From positions 27,804 through 91,803 of the forward strand of contig NZ_SWAR01000022.1 in assembly GCF_006386545.1 (NCBI RefSeq): a stretch of DNA of 64,000 nucleotides. Reading direction: 5' to 3'. Source of the DNA: Methylibium rhizosphaerae (lineage in GTDB: Bacteria; Pseudomonadota; Gammaproteobacteria; Burkholderiales; Burkholderiaceae_C). The notes under the pieces were generated by a model. That model ran no database searches, was not told the origin of the DNA, and was given only the letters and a program-made list of their open reading frames with translations. Every line of letters starts with the position of its first letter. Position 1 is the stretch's first letter. Shown here piece after piece: positions 31,828 through 42,154 of the stretch. The translations under genes were made by a program, and so were the position numbers.

Positions 31828-32943
31828 ATGACTGATTCCCCAAGTCGCGTCCCGCCGGCCGAGCGGCCGGTTCGAATCGCCGTCGATTGCATGGGCGGCG
31901 ATCATGGCCCCTCGGTCACGCTTCCGGCTTGCCGGGCCTTCCTGGCGGCGCGCCCTGAAGCCGAACTCATCCTGGTGGGGCAGCCCGACGTGCTGGCCGC
32001 CGCTGCCGCGTGGTCCCGCTGCACCATCGTGGCGGCCACTGAAGTGGTCGAGATGGACGACCCGATCGAGGTCGCCTTGCGCCGCAAGAAGGATTCGTCG
32101 ATGCGGGTGGCGATCAGCCAGGTGAAGGCGACCGAAGCTGCTCCCGCGGCGGCCGACGCCTGCGTTTCCGCCGGCAACACCGGCGCCCTGATGGCGGTGG
32201 CCCGATACCTGCTCAAGACGCTCGAGGGCATCGACCGCCCGGCCATTGCCACCGTGATGCCCAATCAGCACGACGGGCACACCATCGTGCTGGACCTGGG
32301 TGCCAACGTCGACTGCACGGCCGAGCACCTGCTGCAGTTCGCCGTCATGGGCAGCGCGCTGGCCGCGGCTGTCGAAGGCGACCAGAACCCGACCGTCGGC
32401 CTGCTCAACATCGGCGAGGAAGCCATCAAGGGCAGCGAAGTCATCAAGAAGGCTGGCGAACTGCTGCGCTCGGCGGCCAATGGTGGCCACATCAACTTCT
32501 ACGGCAACGTCGAGGGCAACGACATCTTCAAGGGCACGACCGACATCGTCGTGTGCGACGGCTTCGTCGGCAACGTGGCCCTCAAGACGGCCGAAGGGCT
32601 GGCCGCGATGCTGTCCAGCATCATCAAGCAAGAATTCACCCGCAACATCTTCACGAAACTCGCTGCGATCATTGCGCTTCCGGTCCTAAAAAGCTTCAAG
32701 CACCGGGTCGACTACCGGCGTTACAACGGCGCGGCGCTCTTGGGCCTGCGCGGGCTGGTCTTCAAGAGCCACGGGTCTGCCGACGCCTTCGCGTTCGAGC
32801 AGGCCCTGAATCGGGCGTATGATGCCGCCCGCAATCGACTGCTCGACCGGGTCCACGATCGCATCCTCGAAACGCTGCAGGCGCTGCCCGCAGACGCAGC
32901 CGGCGCTGCGCCCGAGGCGGCGGCGGTGGCCCAAGCTGCATGA
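31828..32943 (+). CDS. plsX: phosphate acyltransferase PlsX
   Basis: 371-residue PlsX, which makes acyl-phosphate from acyl-ACP for phospholipid synthesis. [12 protein letters not shown] at the N-terminus, [26 protein letters not shown] and [13 protein letters not shown] are characteristic. The C-terminal extension after about 345 is Ala-rich and variable. Its stop overlaps the fabH start as ATGA. The 229-bp gap from rpmF contains nothing recognised. Confidence 0.96.
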   Translation: MTDSPSRVPPAERPVRIAVDCMGGDHGPSVTLPACRAFLAARPEAELILVGQPDVLAAAAAWSRCTIVAATEVVEMDDPIEVALRRKKDSSMRVAISQVKATEAAPAAADACVSAGNTGALMAVARYLLKTLEGIDRPAIATVMPNQHDGHTIVLDLGANVDCTAEHLLQFAVMGSALAAAVEGDQNPTVGLLNIGEEAIKGSEVIKKAGELLRSAANGGHINFYGNVEGNDIFKGTTDIVVCDGFVGNVALKTAEGLAAMLSSIIKQEFTRNIFTKLAAIIALPVLKSFKHRVDYRRYNGAALLGLRGLVFKSHGSADAFAFEQALNRAYDAARNRLLDRVHDRILETLQALPADAAGAAPEAAAVAQAA

Positions 32944-33929
32944 CACTTCCGCTCCCTCGCTATTCCCGCATCACCGGCACCGGCAGCTTCCTGCCATCCA
33001 GGCGGGTCACCAACGCACAACTGGCCGAAGAGCTGGCTCAGCGCGGCGTCGAGACGTCCGACGAATGGATCGTCGCCCGCACTGGCATACATGCGCGCCA
33101 CTTCGCCGCCCCGGAGGTGACTGCCAGCGACCTGGGTTTCGAGGCGGCCAAGCATGCGCTCGAGGCCGCCGGTCGGAGCGCGGCAGACATCGATCTCATC
33201 ATCGTCGCCACGTCCACGCCGGACATGATCTTTCCGTCGTCGGCCTGCCTCATCCAGCAGAAGCTGGGCGTGCACGGCTGTCCGGCCTTCGACCTGCAGG
33301 CGGTGTGCTCCGGCTTCGTGTATGCGCTGACCGTGGCCGACTCCATGATCCGCACCGGCGCAGCCTCGAAGGCGCTGGTGATCGGTGCGGAGGTCTTCTC
33401 CCGCATCCTCGACTTCAACGACCGCACCACCTGCGTGCTGTTCGGCGATGGAGCCGGTGCGGTGGTGCTCGAGGCGTCCGACCAGCCCGGCCTGCTGGCC
33501 AGCGAGTTGCATGCCGACGGTCGCCATGTCGGCATCCTCTGCACGCCCGGCACGGTCGCGGGCGGCAAGGTGCTGGGAGACCCGCTGCTCAAGATGGACG
33601 GGCAGGCGGTGTTCAAGCTGGCGGTGGGCGTGCTCGAGGACGTGGCCCGCTCGGTGCTGGCCAAGGCCGGCCGGCAGGATGCCGACATCGACTGGCTGAT
33701 CCCGCACCAGGCCAACATCCGCATCATGCAGGGTACGGCCAAGAAGCTGAAACTGCCGCTCGAGAAGCTCATCGTCACCGTCGACGAGCACGGCAACACG
33801 TCGGCCGCATCCATTCCGCTGGCGCTCGACCACGCGGTGCGCACCGGCCGCATCAAGCAGGGTGACACCGTCATGCTCGAGGGCGTGGGTGGCGGCTTCA
33901 CCTGGGGCGCGGTGCTGCTCGACTTCTGA
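32940..33929 (+). CDS. fabH: beta-ketoacyl-ACP synthase III
   Basis: 329-residue FabH, which condenses acetyl-CoA with malonyl-ACP to start fatty acid synthesis. The catalytic triad is visible: C123 in LQAVCSGF, H256 in IPHQANIRI and N286 in EHGNTSAAS. The C-terminal [11 protein letters not shown] is conserved. It is coupled to plsX by an ATGA overlap and followed by fabD. Confidence 0.97.
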   Translation: MTLPLPRYSRITGTGSFLPSRRVTNAQLAEELAQRGVETSDEWIVARTGIHARHFAAPEVTASDLGFEAAKHALEAAGRSAADIDLIIVATSTPDMIFPSSACLIQQKLGVHGCPAFDLQAVCSGFVYALTVADSMIRTGAASKALVIGAEVFSRILDFNDRTTCVLFGDGAGAVVLEASDQPGLLASELHADGRHVGILCTPGTVAGGKVLGDPLLKMDGQAVFKLAVGVLEDVARSVLAKAGRQDADIDWLIPHQANIRIMQGTAKKLKLPLEKLIVTVDEHGNTSAASIPLALDHAVRTGRIKQGDTVMLEGVGGGFTWGAVLLDF

Positions 33930-33986
33930 GCTGCCGCGCTTTTCGGTTTCCCTTTTCAACATTCGACGAGAAGTAGGTTTGCAGCG

Positions 33987-34928
33987 ATGACGACCTCGTT
34001 CGCATTCGTCTTTCCCGGCCAAGGTTCGCAGGCTGTGGGGATGCTCGACGCCTGGGGTGACCACCCGGCCGTGCGGCAGACGCTGGCCGAAGCCTCCGAG
34101 GCGCTCGGCGAAGACATCGGCCGGCTGATCCAGCAAGGGCCGAAGGAGCAACTCGACCTCACCACCAACACGCAGCCGGTGATGCTGGCGGCGGGCGTGG
34201 CGTGCTATCGCGCCTGGTTCGCCGAGACGGGTCTTGCGCCTGCGGCGGTGGCCGGCCATTCGCTGGGCGAATACGCCGCGCTGGTGGCTGCCGGTGCGCT
34301 GCAACTGAAGGACGCCTTGCCGCTGGTGCGTTTTCGCGCGCAAGCCATGCAGGAGGCCGTCCCGGTAGGTGCCGGCGGCATGGCCGCGATCCTGGGTCTC
34401 GATGCCGACGCGGTGCGGGCGGGTTGCGCCGAGGCGGCGGCTGCCAGCGGCGAAGTCGTCGAGGCGGTCAACTTCAATGATCCGAAACAGACGGTCATTG
34501 CCGGCAGCAAAGCCGGGGTCGAGAAGGCCTGCGAGGTGCTGAAGGCCGGCGGGGCCAAACGGGCCCTGCCGCTGCCGGTGTCGGCGCCTTTCCACTCGAG
34601 CCTCATGAAACCGGCGGCGGAGCGCCTGAAGGACAAGCTCGCCGCCACGCCCTTCGCCGTGGCGGCCGTGCCGGTGGTGAACAACATCGACGTCAAGGTT
34701 GAAAGCGATGCCGCGGCGATCCGCGATGCGCTGTACCGCCAGGCCTTCGGGCCGGTGCGTTGGGTCGAAACGGTGCAGGCCCTGAAGGCGATGGGCCTGA
34801 GGCATGTCATCGAATGCGGGCCGGGCAAGGTGCTTGCCGGCATGGTCAAGCGCATCGATGCAGAGCTGGTGAGCGCCACGGTGTACGACCCGGCGAGCCT
34901 GAACGAAGTAAAGGGACTGTTGGCATGA
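33987..34928 (+). CDS. fabD: malonyl-CoA:ACP transacylase
   Basis: 313-residue FabD. S92 in AGHSLGEYAA is the acyl nucleophile and H203 in SAPFHSSLM is the catalytic base. FVFPGQGSQ near the N-terminus and GPGKVLAGMVKR near the end complete the family pattern. It overlaps fabG by ATGA. Confidence 0.97.
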   Translation: MTTSFAFVFPGQGSQAVGMLDAWGDHPAVRQTLAEASEALGEDIGRLIQQGPKEQLDLTTNTQPVMLAAGVACYRAWFAETGLAPAAVAGHSLGEYAALVAAGALQLKDALPLVRFRAQAMQEAVPVGAGGMAAILGLDADAVRAGCAEAAAASGEVVEAVNFNDPKQTVIAGSKAGVEKACEVLKAGGAKRALPLPVSAPFHSSLMKPAAERLKDKLAATPFAVAAVPVVNNIDVKVESDAAAIRDALYRQAFGPVRWVETVQALKAMGLRHVIECGPGKVLAGMVKRIDAELVSATVYDPASLNEVKGLLA

Positions 34929-35674
34929 GCGAAAACCAGTCTGCTGCAACCCAGGTTGCGCTGGTCACCGGCGCGAGCCGGGGCATCGGGCGCGCCATCG
35001 CGACGACGCTCGCCAGGCGCGGGTACAAGGTCGTGGGCACGGCGACCACGGAAGCCGGTGCGGCGGCGATCACCGAGGCGCTGTCACCGGCCGGCGGCCG
35101 TGGCCTCGCCCTGAACGTGAACGATGCCGCCGCGCTCGACGCTGCCATCGAAGGCATCGTCAAGGAGCTCGGCGGCCTGCATGTGCTGGTCAACAACGCC
35201 GGCATCACCCGCGACACCTTGTCCATGCGAATGAAGGACGAGGACTGGGATGCGGTCGTCGAAACCAACCTGAAGGCGGTATTCCGCGCGAGCCGCGCCG
35301 CCATCAAGCCCATGATGAAGCAGCGTTACGGCCGCATCATCAACATCACGTCGGTGGTGGGCGCGAGCGGCAACCCCGGCCAGGCCAACTATGCGGCGGC
35401 CAAGGCGGGCGTGGCGGGCATGACCCGTTCGCTGGCGCGCGAGCTGGGCAGCCGCGGCATCACCGTCAATTGCGTGGCTCCCGGATTCATCGCCACCGAC
35501 ATGACCGAGGTGCTGCCCGAAGCCCAGAAGACCGCACTGCTGGCGCAGATCCCGCTGGGCCGCCTCGGCAGCCCCGACGACATAGCCGAGGCGGTGGCCT
35601 TCCTGGCCTCGCCGCAGGCGGGTTACGTCACCGGGACGGAACTGCACGTCAACGGCGGCATGTACATGAATTGA
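34925..35674 (+). CDS. fabG: 3-oxoacyl-ACP reductase
   Basis: 249-residue classical SDR. The cofactor loop TGASRGIG is at 15-22, NNAG at 90-93, and the catalytic residues are S143, Y156 and K160 in the NYAAAKAG context. It reduces beta-ketoacyl-ACP with NADPH. The ATG at 34925 overlaps the fabD stop; an upstream in-frame start lies inside fabD and is rejected. Confidence 0.97.
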   Translation: MSENQSAATQVALVTGASRGIGRAIATTLARRGYKVVGTATTEAGAAAITEALSPAGGRGLALNVNDAAALDAAIEGIVKELGGLHVLVNNAGITRDTLSMRMKDEDWDAVVETNLKAVFRASRAAIKPMMKQRYGRIINITSVVGASGNPGQANYAAAKAGVAGMTRSLARELGSRGITVNCVAPGFIATDMTEVLPEAQKTALLAQIPLGRLGSPDDIAEAVAFLASPQAGYVTGTELHVNGGMYMN

Positions 35675-35725
35675 GGGCCTTGTGCCCCAGCCGGTTTGAG
35701 CCCGTCCGGAACGCGGTGTGCTCTC

Positions 35726-36032
<307 letters not shown>

Positions 36033-36074
36033 GCCGCAGGCATTCCTTCTTCAACCGCAAACTGAGCTTTACGC

Positions 36075-37319
36075 ATGAGTCGCCGCCGTGTCGTCGTGAC
36101 AGGACTCGGACTCGTGACCCCCGTGGGCAACACGGTGGCCGAATCCTGGGCCAATCTTGTGGCCGGCAAGTCCGGCATCGATACCGTCACGAAGTTCGAT
36201 GCTTCGAACCTCGCCTGCCGTTTTGCCGGCGAGGTGAAGGGCTTCAATGTCGAGGACTACATCCCCGGCAAGGAAGCACGGCACATGGACACCTTCATCC
36301 ACTACGGCCTGGCAGCGTCGCTGCAGGCCGTGAAGGATGCGGGGCTGCCCACGGGCGAGGCGCTCAGCGAAGAGTTCGCGGAACGCATCGGTTGCCTGGT
36401 CGGCTCCGGCATCGGCGGCCTGCCGATGATCGAAGAGACCCATACCGAACTGATGAACCGCGGTCCTCGGCGCGTGTCTCCGTTCTTCGTGCCGGCCTCG
36501 ATCATCAACATGATCTCCGGGCATGTGTCGATCCAGTGCGGCTTCAAGGGGCCGAACCTGGCCATCGTCACCGCCTGCACGACCGGCCTGCATTGCATCG
36601 GTGAGGCGGGCCGCCTGATCGAATACGGTGATGCCGACGTGATGATCGCCGGCGGGGCCGAATCCACCGTGTCCCCCCTGGGCATCGGCGGTTTTGCCGC
36701 GGCGCGAGCGCTGTCCACCCGCAACGACGATCCCAAGACGGCTTCGCGCCCCTGGGACAAGGACCGCGACGGCTTCGTGCTGGGCGAGGGGGCCGGCGTC
36801 ATGGTGCTCGAGGAATACGAACACGCCAAGGCGCGCGGTGCCCGCATCTACGCGGAGCTGGGTGGTTACGGCATGAGCGCCGACGCCTTCCACATGACCG
36901 CACCCAACGTCGACGGTCCGCGTCGTTCCATGCAGGCGGCCATGCGCAATGCCGGCATCACGCCCGACCAGGTGAGCTACCTCAACGCTCACGGCACGTC
37001 CACGCCACTGGGCGACGTCAACGAGACCAACGCGATCAAGCTGGCCTTCGGCGACCACGCCAGGAAGCTGGTGGTCAACTCCACCAAGTCGATGACCGGT
37101 CACCTGCTGGGCGGAGCCGGCGGCATCGAGTCGGTGTTCACGGTGCTGGCGATCCACAACCAGCTGTCGCCGCCCACGATCAACATCTTCAACCAGGATC
37201 CCGAGTGCGACCTGGATTACTGCGCCAACACGGCGCGCGAGATGAAGATCGACGTGGCGCTGAAGAACAACTTCGGCTTCGGCGGCACCAACGGCTCTCT
37301 GGTGTTCAAGCGCGTCTGA
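36075..37319 (+). CDS. fabF: beta-ketoacyl-ACP synthase II
   Basis: 414-residue FabF elongating condensing enzyme. C168 in VTACTTG is the nucleophile, and H306 ([11 protein letters not shown]) and H343 ([11 protein letters not shown]) complete the Cys-His-His triad. The N-terminal [15 protein letters not shown] is typical. It ends the core fab series and is followed after 27 bp by a small membrane protein and rpoE. Confidence 0.97.
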   Translation: MSRRRVVVTGLGLVTPVGNTVAESWANLVAGKSGIDTVTKFDASNLACRFAGEVKGFNVEDYIPGKEARHMDTFIHYGLAASLQAVKDAGLPTGEALSEEFAERIGCLVGSGIGGLPMIEETHTELMNRGPRRVSPFFVPASIINMISGHVSIQCGFKGPNLAIVTACTTGLHCIGEAGRLIEYGDADVMIAGGAESTVSPLGIGGFAAARALSTRNDDPKTASRPWDKDRDGFVLGEGAGVMVLEEYEHAKARGARIYAELGGYGMSADAFHMTAPNVDGPRRSMQAAMRNAGITPDQVSYLNAHGTSTPLGDVNETNAIKLAFGDHARKLVVNSTKSMTGHLLGGAGGIESVFTVLAIHNQLSPPTINIFNQDPECDLDYCANTAREMKIDVALKNNFGFGGTNGSLVFKRV

Positions 37320-37346
37320 CCGGCTCTTCTCACGTTTCAGCTGCGC

Positions 37347-37838
37347 ATGCGCACGGCCCCGGCCGTTGCAGTCACGGTCCACCGCAGCCCGCGGTGGATC
37401 GGCTTCGTGGCGTTGTTGACCTTCCTGGCCCTGGCTGCCTCCGTGGCATGGGCCGTGGCGGGCGTGAGTCCCCTCCAGTGGCTGGGCGTTGCGGGGGCTG
37501 CGCTGCTGGGCGGCACCGTGCTCGCGACCGAACGCCGCCGCAAGCCGGTCGGCCTACGATGGGACCGGCAGCGCTGGCATCTCGAGCGCGCCCCCTGGGG
37601 TGCGGTGCGTCAGGAAGTCGCCGTCGCCTTGCAAGTGGCCGTTGATCTCGGTGACTGGATGTTGCTGAGACTGCAGGCCGGCGAGGGCTTTCGGGCTTCT
37701 CGTACCTGGCTGGCCGTCCAGCGCACGGCCGCCGAGGGCGACTGGCACGCGCTGCGCTGTGCGGTATATTCGCCGCGCCCGCCCCAGCCTGCGCAGGCCG
37801 AATCTCCCGTCTCCGACTCCAACATCCCGCCTGCATGA
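37347..37838 (+). CDS. small two-helix membrane protein between fabF and rpoE
   Basis: 163-residue protein not confidently assigned. Two adjacent hydrophobic helices lie at about 18-40 and 45-61. They are followed by basic ERRRKP and a Trp-rich soluble part (GLRWDRQRWHLE, DLGDWMLLRL). The layout of two N-terminal helices plus a short beta-rich domain resembles the YgfX family, but similarity is too weak to call. Its stop overlaps the rpoE start as ATGA, so it is co-expressed with the sigma factor. Confidence 0.65.
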   Translation: MRTAPAVAVTVHRSPRWIGFVALLTFLALAASVAWAVAGVSPLQWLGVAGAALLGGTVLATERRRKPVGLRWDRQRWHLERAPWGAVRQEVAVALQVAVDLGDWMLLRLQAGEGFRASRTWLAVQRTAAEGDWHALRCAVYSPRPPQPAQAESPVSDSNIPPA

Positions 37839-38443
37839 GCGCCGCTGACGCCGATGCCCTGTTGATCGACCGCGTCAAGCGCGGGGACGTGCGGGCCTTC
37901 GAGATGCTGGTGGTGAAGTACCAGCGGCGCATCGAGCGCCTGATCGGCCGCATGGTGCGCGATACCGACCTGGTGCAGGACATCGCCCAGGAGACCTTCA
38001 TCCGCGCCTACCGGGCGATCCCCCAGTTCCGGGGCGAGAGCGCCTTTTACACGTGGCTCTACCGCATCGCGGTGAACACGGCCAAGAAGGCGCTGGTGGA
38101 ACTCAAGCGCGATCCGCTCGTCACCGAAGCCGCCCTGTCCTCGCGGGAAGACGACGAGGAACCTTCGCGAGTCGAGAACGAACTAAGCGACGGCGAGACG
38201 CCAGACGCCCTGCTGGCCAGCAAGGAAATTGCTGCCACAGTCAACGCCGCCATCGAGGCGCTCTCCGAAGATCTGCGCCAGGCGATCACCCTGCGCGAAA
38301 TCGAAGGCTTGAGCTACGAAGAGATTGCCACCGTGATGAACTGCCCGATCGGCACGGTGCGCTCCCGGATTTTTCGGGCTCGCGAGGCGATCGCAGAACG
38401 TCTGCGCCCATTGCTTGATACGCGTGAAGGCGAGCGCTGGTAG
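37835..38443 (+). CDS. rpoE: extracytoplasmic stress sigma factor RpoE (AlgU)
   Basis: 202-residue ECF sigma factor. Region 2 (FEMLVVKYQRRIERLIGRMVRD ... AQETFIRAYRAIPQFRGESAFYTWLYRIAVNTA, split here for brevity) and region 4 (LREIEGLSYEEIATVMNCPIGTVRSRIFRAREA) are both complete. It responds to envelope protein misfolding and would be held by RseA, encoded next. The rpoE-rseA-rseB-mucD order is the canonical sigma-E operon. Confidence 0.95.
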   Translation: MSAADADALLIDRVKRGDVRAFEMLVVKYQRRIERLIGRMVRDTDLVQDIAQETFIRAYRAIPQFRGESAFYTWLYRIAVNTAKKALVELKRDPLVTEAALSSREDDEEPSRVENELSDGETPDALLASKEIAATVNAAIEALSEDLRQAITLREIEGLSYEEIATVMNCPIGTVRSRIFRAREAIAERLRPLLDTREGERW

Positions 38444-38467
38444 CTGCGCTGGCCAGGAGTGAAGACC

Positions 38468-39103
38468 ATGTCAGACCGTTCGAATCCGATGTCGCAACCG
38501 CCGCTCGAGGAGTTGTCGGCTTTTGCCGACGGCCAGCTCGACCACGATGCCGCCATGCAAGTGGCGGCGAAGTGGCGCGACTGCGAAGAGACGCGCAAGG
38601 CTTGGCACCGCTACCACCTCATCGGTGACGTGCTGCGGTCGGACGAACTCGCGGGCAGCGTGCGCGATGAGGCCTTCCTGCAGGCATTGCGCGCACGGCT
38701 GGCTCAGGAGCCGGTCGTGCTCGCCCCCGCGCTGTCGGCCGAGGTGGACGAGCACGCGCACACGGCTGCCGTGGCGATGGCCGGCGGCGGCCGGCCCGGC
38801 CGCCGGCGCCGTTGGGGCGCACCTGCTGCCGTCGCGGCAGGCTTCATGGTGGTGGCCGGGGCGCTCGTCGTGACGCGGGTGGATCAGTCGGCTGCGCCTG
38901 TCACCGCCTTGGCGGTGGCCGCCCCGGAACCTGCAAAGGCTGCAACGGTCGAGCAGCCGGTGCTGGTGGTCAACGGCGAACTGGTGCGTGATGCCCAGCT
39001 CGACCGTTACCTGTCGGCCCACAAGCAGTTCGGCGGCAGTACCGCGCTCGGGGTGCCTTCGGGGTTCCTGCGCAGCGCGACCTACGAGGCGCCCAGCCGT
39101 TGA
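38468..39103 (+). CDS. rseA: anti-sigma factor RseA (MucA)
   Basis: 211-residue single-pass inner-membrane protein. The cytoplasmic N-terminal domain (SQPPLEELSAFADGQLD, then WHRYHLIGDVLRSDE) binds RpoE. A basic GRPGRRRRWG precedes one transmembrane helix at about 118-136, and the rest is periplasmic. The ATG at 38468 has AGGAG 8 bp upstream. The GTG at 38459 overlaps that ribosome-binding site, so the later start is preferred. Confidence 0.9.
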   Translation: MSDRSNPMSQPPLEELSAFADGQLDHDAAMQVAAKWRDCEETRKAWHRYHLIGDVLRSDELAGSVRDEAFLQALRARLAQEPVVLAPALSAEVDEHAHTAAVAMAGGGRPGRRRRWGAPAAVAAGFMVVAGALVVTRVDQSAAPVTALAVAAPEPAKAATVEQPVLVVNGELVRDAQLDRYLSAHKQFGGSTALGVPSGFLRSATYEAPSR

Positions 39104-39147
39104 GCCGCGAGAGTCACCCCGTGCAAGAGGCCGCCCGACCGCAACGA

Positions 39148-40185
39148 ATGAGCCAACACCTGTCTCGCCTGCTGGCTGGCCTCGCGCACGGCACCTTGGT
39201 GCTCGGGCTCCTGTGGGGGGCGCTGCCGACACGTGCCCAGGGAGCCGGTGCTTCTTCAGACCCGTTGGTCGAGGCGCGTGAGGCACGCTCCTGGCTGATG
39301 CGCATCCATGACGCAGGAAAGAAGAAGAACTTCCAGGGCATCTTCGTGGTCAGCGCGGGCGGCACGGTCTCCAGCTCGCGCATCGTGCATTTCTACGAGG
39401 GCAGCAACCAGTTCGAGCGCATCGAGGCCATGGACGGGGAGATGCGCAAGGTGTTCCGGCACAACGACGTGGTGCACACGTTGTGGCCGCTCAGCCGCGT
39501 TGCCGTGGTGGAGCAGCGCGAGTCGATCAACGCCTTTCCCGCGCTGCTGCAGTCCCGGGGCGAGAGCATCGTGGAGTTCTACGACGTGAAGCCCCTGGGC
39601 ACTGACCGGGTGGCCGGCCATGAGGCCAACGTACTCGGCCTGCGCCCGAAGGATGCCTATCGCTTCGGCTACCGGCTGTGGGCCGAGCGGCAGTCGGGGC
39701 TGCTGCTGCGTGCAGACGTGCTCGACGAGAAGGATCAGGTGCTCGAGTCGTCGGCCTTCTCCGAAGTCTCCATCGGTGTGCGGCCGCAGCTCGATGCGGT
39801 GGTGCTGCCGATGAAGAAGCTCGAGGGCTATCGCGTGCAGCGCCCGGTGATGGCGCCCACCGATCTCGAGCGCGAAGGCTGGTCCCTGCAGGTGCAGGTG
39901 CCCGGCTTCCGCCATGTGAGCTGCGTGAAGCGTCCGGTGGACAACCCGCAGAACGCGCCGACCGACAAGCAGATGCTGCAGGCCATCTATGCCGACGGCC
40001 TCACCTATGTGTCGGTTTTCGTCGAGCCCTACGACGCATCGCTGCACCGCCGCGAGATGGTCATGGCCCTGGGCGCGACGCGCACGCTGATGCGCCGGCA
40101 GGGCGACTGGTGGATCACGGTGATGGGCGATGTCCCGGTCAACACGCTGCGCAGCTTCGCAGCTGGGCTCGAGCGAAAGAAGTAG
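39148..40185 (+). CDS. rseB: sigma-E regulatory periplasmic protein RseB (MucB)
   Basis: 345-residue MucB/RseB. A signal peptide (LLAGLAHGTLVLGLLWGALPTRAQG) leads to the periplasmic domain, which begins near ARSWLMRIHDAGKKKNFQG and ends with GDVPVNTLRSFAAGLERK. It protects RseA from proteolysis until lipid or LPS signals arrive. Starts at TTG 39100 and GTG 39121 are possible because no strong ribosome-binding site marks the ATG at 39148. Confidence 0.9.
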   Translation: MSQHLSRLLAGLAHGTLVLGLLWGALPTRAQGAGASSDPLVEAREARSWLMRIHDAGKKKNFQGIFVVSAGGTVSSSRIVHFYEGSNQFERIEAMDGEMRKVFRHNDVVHTLWPLSRVAVVEQRESINAFPALLQSRGESIVEFYDVKPLGTDRVAGHEANVLGLRPKDAYRFGYRLWAERQSGLLLRADVLDEKDQVLESSAFSEVSIGVRPQLDAVVLPMKKLEGYRVQRPVMAPTDLEREGWSLQVQVPGFRHVSCVKRPVDNPQNAPTDKQMLQAIYADGLTYVSVFVEPYDASLHRREMVMALGATRTLMRRQGDWWITVMGDVPVNTLRSFAAGLERKK

Positions 40186-40275
40186 TCCCCGTTCCCTCTT
40201 TGCCGCATGTCCGCAGCCGCTGGCAGGCGTGCATGGGTTTGTTTGTCTGGTGAACTTGACGCAAGAGGTCAGGAA

Positions 40276-41787
40276 ATGAATACACAACATCACTCGATCC
40301 GAGCCCGGGTGCGCCGTTGGGGCGCCCTGGGCCTGACGAGCGTGGCGCTGCTGGCAGGCGTTGCAACGATGACATGGCATGAGGCCGGTCACGCGCAATC
40401 GGCTTCCGCGGCGTCGAGAGGGCTGCCCGACTTCACCGACCTGGTCGAACAGGTGGGGCCTGCCGTGGTCAACATCCGCACGACCGAGCGCGTGCGGGCG
40501 GGTCGCGGAGGCGCGCAATCGCCGGAGATGGACGAGGAGATGCAGGAGTTCTTCCGCCGCTTCTTCGGCGTGCCCGTGCCTCGCCAGGACCCGCGCCAGG
40601 ACCCGCGGCGCAACCAGCGCCCCGGGCAGGAAGAGGAAACGCGCCCGAGCGGCGTGGGCTCCGGGTTCATCCTGAGCAACGACGGTTTCGTGATGACCAA
40701 TGCCCACGTCGTCGAGGGCGCCGACGAGGTGTACGTCACTCTCACCGACAAGCGCGAGTTCAAGGCGAAGCTCATCGGCACCGACAAGCGCACCGACGTA
40801 GCGGTGGTCAAGATCGAGGCGGGCAACCTGCCGGCCGTGAAGATCGGCGACGTGAACCGCCTGAAGGTCGGTGAATGGGTGATGGCCATCGGCTCGCCCT
40901 TCGGCCTGGATAGCACGGTCACGGCCGGTATCGTGAGCGCCAAGGCGCGCGACACCGGGGAGTTCATCCCCTTCATCCAGACCGACGTGGCGATCAACCC
41001 GGGGAACTCGGGAGGTCCGCTGATCAACCTGCGCGGCGAGGTGGTGGGCATCAACTCGCAGATCCTCAGCCGCTCAGGCGGCTTCATGGGAATTTCCTTT
41101 GCCATTCCCATCGACGAAGCCACCCGGGTTGCGGACCAGCTGCGAGCCAACGGCCGCGTCATTCGCGGGCGCATCGGCGTGCAGATCGGCGAGGTCACGA
41201 AAGACGTGGCCGAGTCGCTGGGGCTGGGCAAGGCGGTCGGTGCGCTGGTGCGCTCGGTAGAAACCGGCGGCCCGGCCGAGAAGGGCGGCCTCGAGGCAGG
41301 CGACATCATCACGCGCTTCGACGGCAAGCCGATCGACAAGGCTGGGGACCTGCCGCGCATCGTGGGCAACACCAAGCCGGGCAGCAAGGTGTCCGTGCAG
41401 GTGTTCCGCCGAGGCAGCACCCGCGACCTGTCGCTCACTGTCGTGGAACTCGAGCCCGATCAGCGGCCCCGTCGTCAGTCGCAAACTGAGCCCAAGCCCC
41501 CCGCCGGAGCGACCACCGCACTGGGCCTGACGGTGTCTGACCTCACCGATGCCCAGAAGAAGGAACTCAAGATCAAGGGCGGTGTGCGGGTGGATGCGGT
41601 CGACGGCGCGGCGGCCCGGGCCGGCCTGCGGGAAGGCGACGTGATCCTCAGCGTTGCCAACAACGACGTGTTGGACGTCAAGCAGTTCGAGGGCCTGCTC
41701 GCCAAGCTCGACAAGTCGCGGACCATCAATGTGCTCTACCGCCGTGGCGAGTGGGCCCAGTACGCGCTCATCCGTCCGACCCGCTGA
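40276..41787 (+). CDS. mucD: DegP/MucD-type periplasmic serine protease
   Basis: 503-residue HtrA-family protease/chaperone. The N-terminal signal or anchor runs to about residue 41. The catalytic triad is H144 (TNAHVVEGAD), D174 (KRTDVAVVK) and S245 (NPGNSGGPL). Two PDZ domains follow (about 300-390 and 420-495). A loop rich in Gln, Arg and Pro lies at 100-122. The ATG at 40276 is preceded by AGAGG/AGGAA. It ends the sigma-E operon and is followed by an intrinsic terminator. Confidence 0.95.
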   Translation: MNTQHHSIRARVRRWGALGLTSVALLAGVATMTWHEAGHAQSASAASRGLPDFTDLVEQVGPAVVNIRTTERVRAGRGGAQSPEMDEEMQEFFRRFFGVPVPRQDPRQDPRRNQRPGQEEETRPSGVGSGFILSNDGFVMTNAHVVEGADEVYVTLTDKREFKAKLIGTDKRTDVAVVKIEAGNLPAVKIGDVNRLKVGEWVMAIGSPFGLDSTVTAGIVSAKARDTGEFIPFIQTDVAINPGNSGGPLINLRGEVVGINSQILSRSGGFMGISFAIPIDEATRVADQLRANGRVIRGRIGVQIGEVTKDVAESLGLGKAVGALVRSVETGGPAEKGGLEAGDIITRFDGKPIDKAGDLPRIVGNTKPGSKVSVQVFRRGSTRDLSLTVVELEPDQRPRRQSQTEPKPPAGATTALGLTVSDLTDAQKKELKIKGGVRVDAVDGAAARAGLREGDVILSVANNDVLDVKQFEGLLAKLDKSRTINVLYRRGEWAQYALIRPTR

Positions 41788-41815
41788 TCGACGCGCAAGA
41801 CGTCAACCATGTGAA

Positions 41816-41846
41816 CCCGGCAACCGACTAGGTTGTCGGGTTTTTT
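41816..41846 (+). terminator. intrinsic terminator after mucD
   Basis: CCCGGCAACC (41816-41825) pairs with GGTTGTCGGG (41831-41840), with one mispair, followed by six T residues. A classic Rho-independent terminator closes the sigma-E operon. Confidence 0.9.
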
Positions 41847-42043
41847 CATATCGCGGGATACAGATGGCCTTTGGCAGGCGGACTAAAAAGGCCTTCCTGC
41901 GGGTTCAGATGTTGGCGCTCGCTCACACACGGAACATGTAACGAGATTGAGCAGCTGGTTCGCTACAATCCCGCTGTACGGGCTGGGTTTAGTGCTGGCC
42001 AACCAAGGTAGTCGATGCCGTTTTGCGGCTCCCAAAACCATCC

Positions 42044-42072
42044 ACAATCGCTCCACAAGCTTTTGTGGATAA
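42044..42072. promoter_or_regulatory. DnaA box with flanking half-matches
   Basis: TGTGGATAA at 42064-42072 is a perfect reverse complement of the consensus TTATCCACA. An inverted repeat CCACAAGCTTTTGTGG (42053-42068) overlaps it, and a 7-of-9 match (CCATCCACA) lies about 20 bp upstream. It is in the mucD-lepA intergenic region. Confidence 0.55.
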
Positions 42073-42154
42073 CTTGTGCACGGATTTCTGTGTTGGCGCA
42101 GTGCAACGACGCAAAATCAAGCATTGGCGCGGCTTTCGGCGGGGTGCTTTTGGC

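Noticed and set aside
32721..34949. 742-codon open frame on the - strand opposite plsX, fabH and fabD
   Set aside because: Spans three well-supported genes and has antisense composition with no domain.
36069..37382. 437-codon minus-strand frame opposite fabF
   Set aside because: Antisense of a strongly supported FabF.
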